The notes below the pieces were generated by a model that was not told the origin of the DNA, ran no database searches, and saw nothing but the letters and a program-made list of their open reading frames with translations. Both the position numbers and the translations under genes were made by a program. Shown piece by piece: positions 1 through 12,378 of a stretch of 64,000 nt of DNA. The number at the start of each line of letters is the position of its first letter. Within the stretch, counting starts at the first letter, position 1. This DNA is from Nemopilema nomurai (taxonomy: Eukaryota; Cnidaria; Scyphozoa; Rhizostomeae; Rhizostomatidae): contig PEDN01001363.1 of NCBI GenBank assembly GCA_003864495.1, positions 248,001 to 312,000 on the forward strand, given 5' to 3'.

Positions 1-3000
1 CTGCTCTGGATGAACATGTTCCATATGTCACCCTGTCATCACACATGACACACGATCACTAAAACTCACCCAAATAGCCGGACGCCCCAAGTTGTAACGT
101 TTAGTGAAAGCCTTCCTTTCCCTTGGTCAAAGCTTGGAGTTTCATATTTTGCTGCCTAGATTCGTTTTTGATCATGTCCTAACAAAGCTGGCATATATGT
201 TACTGCTTATTTCATGCATCAGTTCAATCAGCCCTATCAGCTTTCCCCTCAAAATTTTCTTGAACAAAAATAAAGAACTAGTAAAGCAATAAAAAATCAT
301 GAACTCTAGTTTTATTGCAGTTGAATGACTTGAATGTTTCTACAATTTAGCAGGTTTAATCAGGAACTGTACCTATTGTCAAAGTGATGTTTAGAGATTT
401 GGAGAGTGTTTTTAGCCTCATTCTACTTCATAACATCACATAATACATTAAGAATGACCAATAGTGATGTGACATCAAATTAATGACATGACATAACACA
501 GCAAATAATATGTTATTTTGGATCTTTACCCTAACAATATCTTCGTTATCGCATTTTCGTTACTTCATTTCCAAGCAGCTGCCTTGAAGATTCTAGCAAA
601 TGCTCATTTTTGCACTATCTATTATGTCACTAGCATGAAGAGTTGTTGTGTTGATGTGAGTACAACAACTTCAAATGATGCAAATTACGTTCTTTGCTTT
701 TTTCATCTGCATTCTCCTCATTTAGCAAGGCCAGCTTCGCTTCATGTTGGATGGCTTGTCCCTCTAATATTCCGTAGTCGCAGGTTAATTACTCTTCCAT
801 CTTTTTATTACCTATATTTTCTAATCAATTATATTTTCAATATTCACTTTTCAATCTATTTATTCAGCAGTGGCCTATTCCCAGATTCATTTTGTTTTTT
901 CTATTAAGAAACGGCTTTCTTTTATTCTTACCGTATTTAAGATGAAATGTCGGGTATCAATGGAAAGGCCGATTCAGGACTATAGGAGTGGGCTAAAAAG
1001 TAAATAGCTGGTGAAAATTGTATTCAGGTAAATAAGATACGGCCTTATTGAGGCGTAGGTGCTGTGTGTTTCACTTTCTTTGACGAAAGTGTCACCAGGA
1101 CAACTCCTGACTGAATTCGATGGGATTGCGTTGTTTGACAAACAGCGGATTCGTGTATGACTTGTTTGTGTGACGATTAAGTCGAAAGAATTGGCGGGAG
1201 ATGAAGCGAGGCACACCCATGAAGAGATAACGCTGTTATGCAGAGAGTTGATTGTAAATGAAGCGAAGCTGCATCTGTCACCGAGTGCCACCATCTATAT
1301 GTCTTCGATTCTCATTGAAGTCGGTCAGGCAATTTATCAAGCTGGCATGTGGTTTTTTAAATCTTTGCTACAATACACACCGCTTTGTGCTAATGGTTTG
1401 CTAGCTGCAATTGCATGATAGCCTTGCCATGGTAATTCTTTTATCTTTGATCAAGCCTATGCATAATTTAGAGCGTTTTATTGGTATAAAAGCAAGGCCG
1501 CTTGTAATTGCATTTGATTTTCCTGGAATCAACTGGCTCCTGTAGTTCGCGATTTTTGGTGAGTAATCTCATATTAGGATGATGTATGTCTGCATAGAAG
1601 GATCATTACCATCTATTCACTTCAATACGAGATATCTTCAATGATTTATCTGTTTTTATTAATTTTGTTTGTAGAATAATATCATGGCCAGTCAGAATTC
1701 TTGCCTAGAAAAATCAAGCGAAGCAGACCTGATATATGGAAAGCCACCTAAACATTAGTTTTTGGCATAAGTAGTGAAATTACTGAGTAAACAGCGGCAA
1801 TAACGCGTTCAGAAAATTGCCACGAATATTAACATATTCATATACAACAGAAGCATGAACTGCAAGAAATAAATAATGACATTTCCAAGTTCAGACGGTC
1901 TATTCGAATCAATGGAATAACGGTGTAAAACTCTTTTAATAAGAGCGGTTAACACTTTTTTTAAGATTTATTGAAATTTAAAGCATCACACAGATTTTTA
2001 TATGTATAACAATGGTCAAGACATAACAGAGACAACTATAACACCATATACGCCTTTTCAGAGACGGTTCTTTAGCTTTTTCAGGGATCGTCTTGGAGGT
2101 GGGCTAGAAACATATTGCACAATGATAGATTAAGAAGCTCACTTTCCTACATTCATTCAAGTATACTCTACTGACTTGCCTTACTTTCTAAGCTTCCCAT
2201 TTTATAAACCAGGCACGTTTACAGCTTTGGCTGCATGGTATCAATCACTTCATTAAAGATGGCAAATGTCTTTATTCCATTTATATGATATATATTTACA
2301 TTTACATTACATTTCGTGTCAGATGTCTTTTAATTGTTTCATTGTTTTGTGGAAAATCCAATGGTTATTCTACTCTCTGAATTGCAAAAATCACTTTAAA
2401 AAATTTTTGGTTATGTCATGTTTAAAATAATCTTTTCAATGTCAACAGAAAACTTTTAGCGTATGAAAACGAATAATTTCCTATGGATAAACTGCTTCAA
2501 AGATGCCTTGGCAGTCTCCCTGCTTTTTGTCATATTTGAGTTGGTAATAAATTGATACTTGCACGGTTTTCATTTAGTTATTATTCCTTCATGCATCCAG
2601 TATTCATTTGATTTCTACGCCCTGTTACCGATCGCTTTCAGCGTCCTGTTGTGCTCCTCCTGTTCGACTTATCTCAAGAATAATAATATATTGTCAATCT
2701 TATCGAACGGAGCACGATATCTTGAGTGGCATTGTCTGCAAAGCCTATCCCATCCGATATCTGTCATACATGCCGTATCATCTTTCTCCATGCTTTCAAA
2801 CATCTGCTTTGACAGAATTCTGTCAGTAGAAGATAAGTCATGTGCATTTACATGATTGGAAAAATCTTTGAATCTCGCTGGTTAGTTTCATCTCTACGAC
2901 ATACTCGCATCATTTATGCAAAGGTTTCAACGTGTTTGCATCACATTGCTCGATTAATGGCAAACATTTGTGTATGATGACGACAAGTGGCATTAAAGAA

Positions 3001-5758
3001 TACAAATCTTGTTTGTGATTACAACGACTGACAATGGATATGCAGATCTTGTTTTCAATTACATCTGGTGGCAATGAGGAGATGCCATTTTTTTTAAACT
3101 TCGTTAAAGCATGTGCCCCCATATCCCCCTACCTCTCTGGAGAGATGCGTTTTGCCTCCTTGGAGACAAAGACAGTGGCTAGGCCATTAAAAGACTTGGC
3201 AATGTGTCCAATACTGAAGATAGAGCCTTTGATTTGAATTGATAACCACACCCAGTACCCATAGATTCTTTCCAAGTGACGTCAGTATGATTTCCGTGTT
3301 TTTGAAGTATGAATATCTGCGTGTTTGTATATTAAAGCCAGGGCATTGTTTTTCAGTTTCCCACTGTTTTCTAGGACCGAACTTGGTATTAATCTTTTTC
3401 GAACGGTCTATATTTATAAACAGAACCAACTTAAATACTTTAGAACTCCCTTAAGGTCCAGCCGATTAGTTAGAGACCCTTTAGGCGCAGTAACGATTCG
3501 GTGATCCAAGTCATACTGAAAGGCTTTTGGATGCATTTGCTATTTATGAAAACGCGTGACCGAGAGCACAGCAAAAAAAGATTCTGCAAGCTCCTTTTTC
3601 CCCACTGAGTACAGAAATCCCGGTGTTTCATTTTAACGCCCACAGTAAATACAATAGATTGCAGTGCCTTGTAGTGGGGCTACTTTAGCTGCGTATTAGA
3701 AGCCGAAGTAAAGACATGTTGAATGAATGATTGGTGAAAACACGTGAACCCTGATATCTGTGCCTTATTGTGGCTCTGATGTACCCCCCGAGATTACAAC
3801 AAAAGCGCTTCTATGGCTCCGGTATATAATGAATCACATTGAACCATATACGTGTTAATTTTTCTCGTAATTTTCACGCGAATATGGGTTTTAGCATTCC
3901 AAAAAGCAATCAGAAGGTTTTCGATCAACAGACGTAACGATCTATTTACAAAGCATGGAGCTAATTCGGCGGTTGGCTTTCATTAATAACGACTTCTCTC
4001 CAGCTGATCTGATATTACGAGGCTAAGAACTGAGTAAATGCAGAATTTAGTATCTCAAGGACTTCGTTCGAGGGCATTTCAAGGGCAATTCGAAGAGTGC
4101 TCAAGCATTCAGTTTCAGGTTGGTTAATTTAATATACTTAAAACACGCGGTTTTATTTCAGTTGAGGATGAATCGGCTGTCAGCAGATTGTTTCTGGTTT
4201 TAAATGCTGATGCTTCAGAAAAATTTTACAACCAGGTAGAGAATTTGGAAGAAAACCAGACATTGTAAATATTCAATGTTTCAAATCACAATTAATGCTT
4301 CAAACTTTGGCAAAAATTGCATACACATGGAAAGTTTAACTCCCTAGAAGTTGCATATGGATGCTGATGCTATTTTCTAATAAGCAAATATCCTTCATCA
4401 TGTTCTGCTTAATATTTTTCTGCTTGTTGTAGTCTGCCAAAGCATACTAGATAGTAGAAGGATTTTCGAGTCCACCATTACTATGTCAGCATAATTTAGG
4501 CATTTGGGTTTAAACAGAGTTGAACTCCTTTTTAAAATGAATGCAAAATTCTTTTCTTTTTGCGCTTGCATTTCTGTTTCATAGGCCAACTGTAATCCAT
4601 CGTATCTTCTCGGTTTACTGTGCTTTCTCGAGTAGTGCTGCGTTTTTTTAATTTCCCTGCGGTTTCGTCGTGTAACGCTGCGTTTTCTTTGGCTGCCCTG
4701 CAGCTTGTCGGGGTGATGTAAAGCCAGTCTCGAAAACGTTCTTGTTGTCATCTTTGGTAATTTCCAAGGGAACTTTAGCTAAACCAGTTGCGAGTTGTAT
4801 TTTTCTAGATGTCCTTCCTACCAGCAGATGCTTCCCGTTGGCCTATTTATGGAAGCCAAGTAAAAAGCACTGATTGTTCGATTTTGTCGCACATTTTGGT
4901 ATAGCCCTTGCACATAACTTCCATAATTGGGCCTACTATATTGGTAAATGGGATAACCCTCCTCTCTTTAACGAATCGGTTAGAAGCAAGTGTTGCAGCA
5001 CAGGCGCTTCAAGTCGCAACGCCACCAAACTACCTCACAAGCATTTATTGCATGGCCTCGGATCCGTTTGGTTGCCATGGATTGCATTTCCCGGACCGTT
5101 CATTACATGGAGGAAATTGTTTGTTTTCCAAGTGCTAATGAGCTCGGCTATATCTAGGAAGAAGTGCCGCACAGCAAAACAGCAGCAAGACCAAAATATC
5201 AACTGTCAATTGACCCTCCCAGGAAAACCATAATGCTCGTTTCAGTTTAACGTGAAGCAAGATGAGATTTTCTCATTCAAACCGTTTCGTCGCATCAATA
5301 TAATTGACGTCCGTGCATTTATCGAAACCTTCGCCACCATTCTTAGTCTTTATCATCATCAGCTCCTGACATCTTCTTTATCAGATTCCCAATGCCTGTG
5401 TTTTGATTAATTTCTCCGTCGAATTCCTTATTGCGAGCTTGCACTATCAATACACAAAGCACCAATGCTTTTCTTGTGTCCCGTTCACACTTTATGTCAT
5501 GGCAAAAATGTGACAGAAGCCCCACGTCACTGCTGATTTGCTGCGCCCGCCCTACACTTCACGCAAATGTGACTTTGGCGCAAATCTCGTGCCGCCTTCT
5601 TGGCCGACAAAAAGGTGATGGCCCCATGGCCCAAGCAAGGGCACAGTGGGACCTGTCGAGACAAGTTGCAAATGAAAATGAGGGTGAATTCTCTGGCTCC
5701 CTGAACCCTACGCCAGCATTATGCCCGCAACCCGCTTACGAAGAACCATGTAACGGTG
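1..5758. other. AT-rich intergenic DNA, no supported gene
   Basis: No open frame here shows a recognisable domain or a convincing set of splice sites. The longest frames (518-907 +, 4398-4751 -, 4874-5233 +) are low-complexity or have no family resemblance. A short stretch at about 1161-1340 has a weak histone-fold look and is listed as a finding rather than a gene. The segment could hold regulatory DNA or exons too short for me to see. Confidence 0.5.
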
Positions 5759-6050
5759 CTACCACGCATAGGCGCCGACTACGTGGGGGCTTGGGGGCTC
5801 GAGCCCCCCCCCCCCCCTGGGAACTTCGTTTAAAATCAATCAAAAAATTGAACTGATGATACTGTAGACCATGATGTTATATCTGCTTTATTAAAATGTT
5901 TTGTTTTGTTATTATACATAATACATATGTTGTATTACGTTAATTATAGCGACAGGTAATTTCTCTACCTTTTAACTTTTTTTAATTTTTTTTAAATTTA
6001 AATTTTGAGCCCCCCTGGGAAAAATAAAAGTCGGCGCCTATGCTACCACG
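5759..6050. mobile_element. hAT-like MITE with 8-bp target duplication
   Basis: A 276-bp non-coding element runs from 5767 to 6042. Its ends are inverted repeats: CATAGGCGCCGACT at the left and AGTCGGCGCCTATG at the right. Inside these, the left arm has a GC-rich GGGGGCT/GAGCCCCCC stretch ending in a long run of C, and the right arm has a matching GAGCCCCCCTGGGA. The octamer CTACCACG occurs directly on both sides (5759-5766 and 6043-6050), which is a target-site duplication. An 8-bp duplication is typical of hAT (and also P) superfamily transposons, so the element was probably moved in trans by such a transposase. The middle is AT-rich and codes for nothing. Confidence 0.85.
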
Positions 6051-6280
6051 TGATGGTGTGGGCATCTCCCAACAGAGCTTCGTTATATGCTATTTCATCA
6101 CCGATATTAGCTGCAAAATTGCTGCAGCATTGAAACTCTGTAGCGCGTAAACAATTTAAGCATGTTCTCAGCCTACAAACTCCAAGTGATTTGACAATAA
6201 CAAATCTCAATTTGTTGTGAATCGTTCCTTCAGCTGTCCATTAACGGCTTCTGCAAACCATTTCTTAAATAGGCTTCTGA

Positions 6281-6357
6281 CCCTTCTATTTCCACCTTTC
6301 TATTTCCACCTCTCTATTTCCACCCTTCTATTTCCACCCCTCTATTTCCACCCTTCT
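6281..6357. repeat. 13-bp minisatellite
   Basis: About six tandem copies of a 13-base unit close to TCTATTTCCACCC, with single-base changes between copies (CCC, CTT, CTC at the variable end). It lies in non-coding DNA between the MITE and the Gremlin-like gene. No function is evident. Confidence 0.85.
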
Positions 6358-7226
6358 AAAGGAGACGAGTTGTTTTTCCGTTCGTCATGAATCACTGCTC
6401 GTGTCTACGTAACAACAGACAGCTAGTTATTTCCGTTAAGTGCTTACAAGAATGTGTTGATAAGGGGAAGCAGCAACCAGACAGCAGTCACGAACAGCGT
6501 AAACACAAATATTATCCAAACACCAAAACTACACCAGAATCTGATCAGCGTCCTACAAGCCTGCAAGTGGAAAAGTTTGTTATGTATGTTGCTCCACTTC
6601 TTCCTTTCTCCACCAAAAGTAGGCACCTTTATCACTTACAACCGATACCGTGGTGACGTAACTTCTTTTTGCAATAAGAATGAACTCTCCTGCACCCATA
6701 AGATTGCTGCAGGCCGCTGCCATTCGGTTTCATGCATAATGTTTATTATTTATCGAAGTGGTAATTGCTTTCAGTCATATTGATTGTCGTCGTGATAACC
6801 AAATGCCGGTTTTCGTGAATTCTTGCATTTTTTAACAGTTTAGGGCTCCCTTGGACTCTTTTTGGGCTGGCGTCGAGGAAAAGCCTCCTCTTCCATAAAC
6901 ACACAGATAAGGCATGGCAAAGTCTCTCCTTTCAAATCAAATCTCAAACTCCTCATCGAAATCGAATCTCAAGCGCTTATTTATTTTAAATGCACGTCTG
7001 ATGCCATCCCCTCTAACAAGATCTACTTTCAATAGTGCGTATGCCATTAAGCACGGCTTTAGGCCCACGCGAAAAAATGTCCTTTTTAGAGCCTCTGCAG
7101 TATTGAGAAACTTCGTAACTATAGGACGTGTTATTTAGACAAACACATTCAGCCAACATTTACCTTTATCCAAATATATATTAGTTTATCATATGTTTAT
7201 TAATTCATTTCTTCATTTCTTTGTAG
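6358..7226. other. upstream region of the Gremlin-like gene
   Basis: No supported coding sequence. A good 3' splice acceptor (pyrimidine-rich tract ending in TTGTAG at 7221-7226) closes this stretch, so the DNA just before it is probably the end of an intron that separates a non-coding first exon from the Gremlin coding exon. I could not place that first exon. Confidence 0.4.
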
Positions 7227-7281
7227 ATTCCATCAAACATTTCAAGGCATTTTGAAAAACTGATATCGCGGCCAGATAATA

Positions 7282-7809
7282 ATGAACATGTTCAAAAACT
7301 CGCAGCCTAAGGTTTTGTTGTACATAGGACTGATTTTGGTTGTTGCCGTTCTCACTTCGTATGCCAGACGGAGGTCGCGTTCTGCATTGCGACCGGGGGA
7401 CCTGAAAACTAGTGACGAGTTTCTTGAGAAGTTCATTAACGACTACAACCCTCAGCGTCAATTCTGTCGCGGGAAATTCATCAAGCAGATTATATCGCAC
7501 CCTGGCTGCATCTCGAAGCCGATCGTAAACAAAATGTGCTACGGTATGTGTAAGTCGGCGTATGTCCCGGAAGACAGCAAGGGTGTGAAGCCCCGCAAGG
7601 CTCTTTGCGTGCAGTGCCAGCCTGCATCCATGATCTGGACCACTGTCACCTTGAACTGTCCCAAACAGAAGGAGAAAGTTGTCATGAAAAAGGTGCGTAA
7701 GATTCGCAAGTGCCACTGCTGGTCAGACAAGATCCAAATGCCACTGATGGTGATACCCGATTCGAAGTCAGTAATGAAGGTAATGGCCTGGCTCAAAGGC
7801 TTCACATGA
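7282..7809 (+). CDS. Gremlin-like (DAN family) secreted cystine-knot protein
   Basis: 175 residues in one coding exon. Residues 11-27 form a hydrophobic segment that fits a signal peptide; a basic RRRSR stretch follows, then the cystine-knot domain from about residue 62 to 146. Nine cysteines (62, 76, 86, 90, 109, 112, 126, 144, 146) match the spacing of vertebrate Gremlin: C-x13-C-x9-C-x3-C, then C-x2-C, a TLNC segment, and a final C-x-C after a lysine-rich run. DAN-family proteins are secreted and bind BMP ligands, blocking their receptors; that role here is inferred from the family. An acceptor at 7221-7226 lies 55 bases before the ATG, so a non-coding upstream exon is likely, as in other gremlin genes. 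A second in-frame ATG at 7288 is an alternative start. The residues after the knot (about 30) lack cysteine. Confidence 0.88.
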   Translation: MNMFKNSQPKVLLYIGLILVVAVLTSYARRRSRSALRPGDLKTSDEFLEKFINDYNPQRQFCRGKFIKQIISHPGCISKPIVNKMCYGMCKSAYVPEDSKGVKPRKALCVQCQPASMIWTTVTLNCPKQKEKVVMKKVRKIRKCHCWSDKIQMPLMVIPDSKSVMKVMAWLKGFT

Positions 7810-10800
7810 GCTCCTAAGAACAGCAGTTACTGTCAGTAAATTTGCACGTCGGAGGGTTTCTACGATTCGCGATTTAAGGTTGTTTGAACTGACGATCGAT
7901 CTTGACAAGTGAATCTACTAGAAAGCTGGACTGCTTAAATGACTAAGAGAAATATGGGTGGGATTTGGTCATCGAAAAAGTGGAGGCCTGCCTCTTTGCG
8001 AACAGTGAATCTCTGTGACTTCATCTAGCACCTTCTAGAAAGCAATGGATTCTTACTACGTTATGTGAAATTACAGTATTTATCACTGTGTCTGGTTGAT
8101 CCTGTTTGTCTGGTTAGATGTAATTTTGATACTTTCTGTAGATCCTCTTCCCAATTTTCTAAGAAAGTCAGCCTTACTTTTGTTGACGGGAAACATTGCA
8201 GTTTCGACAAGACAAGAACTTGCCTTCAAATCATACGTTTCAGAGCCACCCTTTGCAATTACCAGTAAAGGTCGTAAGAAGTTTGATAAAATGCATGTAT
8301 AAATTCTTATTATTTTCCAACCTTTATATACCCTTAAATACGTTTGGGTGTAGACTCTGCAATATCTTACTCTCAATGAGTCTGTAGCTTTTTGGTTGAT
8401 TTAAGTGGGTCTGGTTTATCCTGTGCACCAACATCACGGAATTCTTATGAGGTAAAATGGGACAATTACCGATGCATTCTGGCCTATAGGCTAATGGCTC
8501 AACTTTTCCATCGAAAGCGAATGCGCTTTTCCTCTTGCCTGCATCAAATGCCATCTGCTTCCAATCTTTGAATTTTTGTAGCAATGATGCGTGATAGATC
8601 TGACGTTAATAAACCTTTTTTGGTGAGGCTGCAATTTCTTGCGCATAAACTGATTCTTTTTTCACAGTTTGAAAATAAGAAACGCTGCGTTTTTTGTATG
8701 ACTGCATAATTCATTTTCATGTGTAATTTGGGTTGTGATATCATTGTAACATTTTGTTCCCGTCTTATTGAAAAACTAGCTACTGTTGTATAGCATTGGA
8801 TTAATATTACGTATGATTAAACATGGCGAAAATATGCAGCATTGATGCTTTGTTCTTCTTCAAGAATCCTATTCTGGCTCCGGCTGAACCCCATTCATCA
8901 ACCAAGAAAATGGACTGACTTATTAGAGAGTAAGATAAGACGTTTTAAGCAGACTGACGTATTAGCTTAAAAAGCGGCCAAAGGGTTTTGTTTAGGAACG
9001 ACATTTCCGAATTTTCTTGACAGTCAACCGTTCTGGAAACGTCAAGCAAAAGTAAAGTTGGAAAAAAGGAGGACTTGTATTTAGTTGAAGATTGTATCCA
9101 CAAGATCTAATATAAATATGAAGAACTGAATAATGTTGCCCCTTTCTCTTTTGTACAAGTCGAATGAATTTGAGTGACATGCGTAGACATCAATATAATG
9201 TATGTACACTCTTTATGACATCTTGCCTATCCATGGCTTATGACGTCATCAGAGAAGTGATTTGCAAGCAAAATTCGTATGGCTCGCACCCAATTTTAAG
9301 TCTTTCATGTAGTTACAATTGGCGGCATCCTTCGGAAGCGATGTGGAAATATATCTCCACAAAATATTTGATAATCATTCTTTATCATAAATCATTTCTT
9401 TTTGTGTGTGATAAGGCAACGCATTGTTTCCTCCAATCTTGTTAGTCCAGCTGGCTTCGTTAAATTCGGTAGTAACCTGTTAAGATGATCTTCAGAAAGT
9501 TGCTGAGATCCCAAAACCAAAACCAATTTATTCTAAATTAAAAAATGAAGCAATTTTTTGCCAATGCATAGCAGTAATTATTATAATATATGCGCAGTGT
9601 TGTAAATTCTGTTTCATTATTCGTAATAATTCAACCATTACCCTTTAGTTTGTCTATCAGGAAGTTATGCTGAATTTTATATTCGTCACTCAAATCATCT
9701 TTGACGGCTAAGTAGACGTCTGTTTGTTTGGAAACCTAACTGCCCTCCTTCTGAGCGGTTGTCTTTCGACCTGACCGGTTTCCCAGGGTGAGGCACTTCG
9801 AAGAGCTTGCCTTAGAATTGCCTGAAGAAGAGGGAATCATTTATAGTGAATCTTTGAATAAGGTGAGTTTTCTTTGCATTTGATCTATTTTGATTAAATT
9901 CTATATTTCCATTTGTCATGACCTCTTTTCACTGGACAGTGCATTTGGTCCATGCACTTCCCAAATCTCGCACAGGGCCTAAGTAACTCTTCGCTTCCCG
10001 CTAATGTCAAATATAATTCTCTACATCTGTTCCACCCCATTCTTGACAAAACAAGCTTACTGAGATTCATAAAGAATCCAATTTTGTGTCAAGATTAATT
10101 ATCATGAAATACGCAACAGGTATTTGCCCCATCATCAAATTCAAAATCGCTTCAAAGTTTAACATGAGGCTCTTTAACATTTATATTTTTCAAGTTTAGC
10201 TGCTTGACCTTCATGATTGGTATTTACCACCCTTTTATATAAATACGTGCCCCATTTGTTCCTTAAAAGTGTCGAAAGCTTGTTGTATATGAGTAACCTA
10301 CGTGACGCTCAAATGCCCACACAAACGAGGGGCGTTTCTTTCGACAAGGCCTTGAAATATTGATAAATGAACCAAGAGCCAGTATATTTTTTGAATAATC
10401 CAAATACATTGAGAAATTTCCTTCAGAAGAAGAAAAGAGATTTCTTAATGTTAATCAAGTCACCTTTTCAACTCTTTTATATTTGATGCAAAAAACTGTT
10501 TGTGAATGTCAAAGATCTCACAAGAAATTCTCTTGATAACATGGGATTTGTAGAAAGACTGCTCAATATTACACTGACAAATAAACGTTAATTTTTAGTG
10601 CCTATGACTTACATCAACTGAGCTGAAAATCTATATTAACTTGCTCCACAGTTAGAAATTCTGATTGCCCTACTGTACATTAGACATAGCACCACTAATT
10701 TCAATTGTCAAAGTATTAGCAAGCCAAAACACAGAATGTGCATAAATCCATTTCCCTGCTTCTTTGGTGTGGTCTTTCTGACCAACCATGTCTAGAAATA

Positions 10801-10900
10801 GATATTTCCAGCTAAAACCCAAAACAAATCTCTTTGTATGTGTTACTACCTAGCTTCTGAAGGTGGTTTTTAAGACACTGAGAAGCTTTAATGCTTATTA
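7810..10900. other. intergenic DNA and probable 5' region of SNAP-25
   Basis: The first few hundred bases are presumably the 3' UTR of the Gremlin-like gene; AATAAA occurs at about 8609. The rest has no supported coding exon. A stretch at about 9788-9860 ends in AAG followed by GTGAGT, so it could be a non-coding first exon of the SNAP-25 gene, but that is a guess from one splice site. Confidence 0.35.
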
Positions 10901-11060
10901 AGCAGTATCCTGGTCCTTCCTTTCACCTCGTGATTACAAATGCTTGGAATAACAGCGAGCCCTCCCACTCTATGTGAAAGTTGGTCAAGACAGGGACTCG
11001 AACCACAGACCCATTGGTCTATAGTCAGTGCCTCTAACAACTGAGCCATCCATGCACTAT
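10900..11060 (-). mobile_element. tRNA-derived SINE (Pol III promoter head)
   Basis: On the minus strand the segment 11056-10987 reads like a degenerate tRNA gene: an A-box-like TGGCTCAGTTGTTAGAGG is followed about 30 bases later by a B-box-like GGTTCGAGTCC. The anticodon arm does not fold as in a working tRNA, and there is no clear acceptor-stem pairing, so this is a SINE rather than a tRNA gene. The tail (11000 down to about 10900) carries unrelated sequence, as in other tRNA-derived SINEs. The exact ends and any target duplication were not resolved. Confidence 0.6.
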
Positions 11061-12378
11061 GGAAAATGGAGAATTCATAGGAATATTGAAGTTGCTATGA
11101 CAGTGTCTCAGACATGGTTAGTTTGGGGATGATAATGATGCACACAGTTGATATGGTTCTGATGAATCTACATTCTCTCAAGTTGTTGGACAGAGCATTA
11201 AGTATATATTGACAAAGATATCTAAATCATCAAGATCAAGCAAGTTAGGTCATCTTTTCTTGCTCAATATGGAAAAAAATTCTTTTCACTTGGGCTTTTT
11301 CTAAAGAAAAAGGTGGTTTTGAAAAGTGTAGTTGTGCAAGTGATTCAAAGTGTTGTCAAGTTTAGTCACAACTAAGTTAATCATTTCAATACAAATAAAA
11401 TATAATTTCAAGCAAAATTGTATATCAAGCTCATTTGCCAAGTGATTTGAAAAAGCTTGTTTATTTTCACCTCTGGCTTTTCAATCACTAAAACTATAGG
11501 AGTTTACAGGTTTGCTTGCAAGAGGGTTTAAATAAATAAAGGTTATAAAAGTGTCACATTCAAGAGATCAGTATTATAGTTTGCATTGCTAATAATGTCA
11601 ACTTGTCTTATTTTTAAAATGGCTCATTTTTAATCATATTTAATGCCAGGTCTAATAGAAGACTTCATATTTACTAGACTTCTTATCTGAACTGTTGAAC
11701 TCTGTATAGATAACAAGGGAAATTACTGAAATTTGTTTTTCCTTTTTGCAAATTCACAATCTCAAACTTTAGCATTTTTTACCATTGATCTTTAATTAGC
11801 ATGTTAATTATTGAGAAGCAACCTGTGCTTTTGTAGAAACCACCATGAACATAAAAAATTAAATCAAGATTGAATAAAACATAAAAAAAATTATAGAAAG
11901 GATTTAGTGTATTAAGGTAGGTGTATAAAGTGTCAGATGAAAAGTTGATGTATAGAATTTTCTATTATGAAAACTCAGCCAGGCACAGATATGACAGGTT
12001 TATACTTTTCAAGCAGAGTGAATAAAATTCAAAAGAAATTGTTGTTGCATGAAATTTCTCTTTATTTCTGAATACTTTCATGCCTCATTTTTCTTTTGAA
12101 TTTTCTTCAAAGGAATGTCGCTGACTAGTCATGCTTCATTCACTTACCTGACATCTAAAGAAAGTTTGAAACCCTTCTTCTATAATTTCCATGGCAAGGC
12201 CTGGTGCATATACCTAATATGATTTTAATTGTCTGGCCTTGTTGAGTATAACTCAAGAAAGAATCATGATAAAAGCCCAAAATAATGGCTGGTACTTTCT
12301 GCCTGGTATTGATTTTATATGATTTCATTTTAGAAACAGTTGATAATATCAAGTGATTGAAATACAAAAGGAGCCAAG

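Noticed and set aside
5431..5856. 141-codon plus-strand frame
   Set aside because: Its end is the MITE inverted repeat and C-run; the rest has no resemblance to known proteins.
10987..11056. Possible tRNA gene on the minus strand
   Set aside because: A and B boxes are present, but the anticodon arm and acceptor stem do not fold, so it is treated as a SINE.
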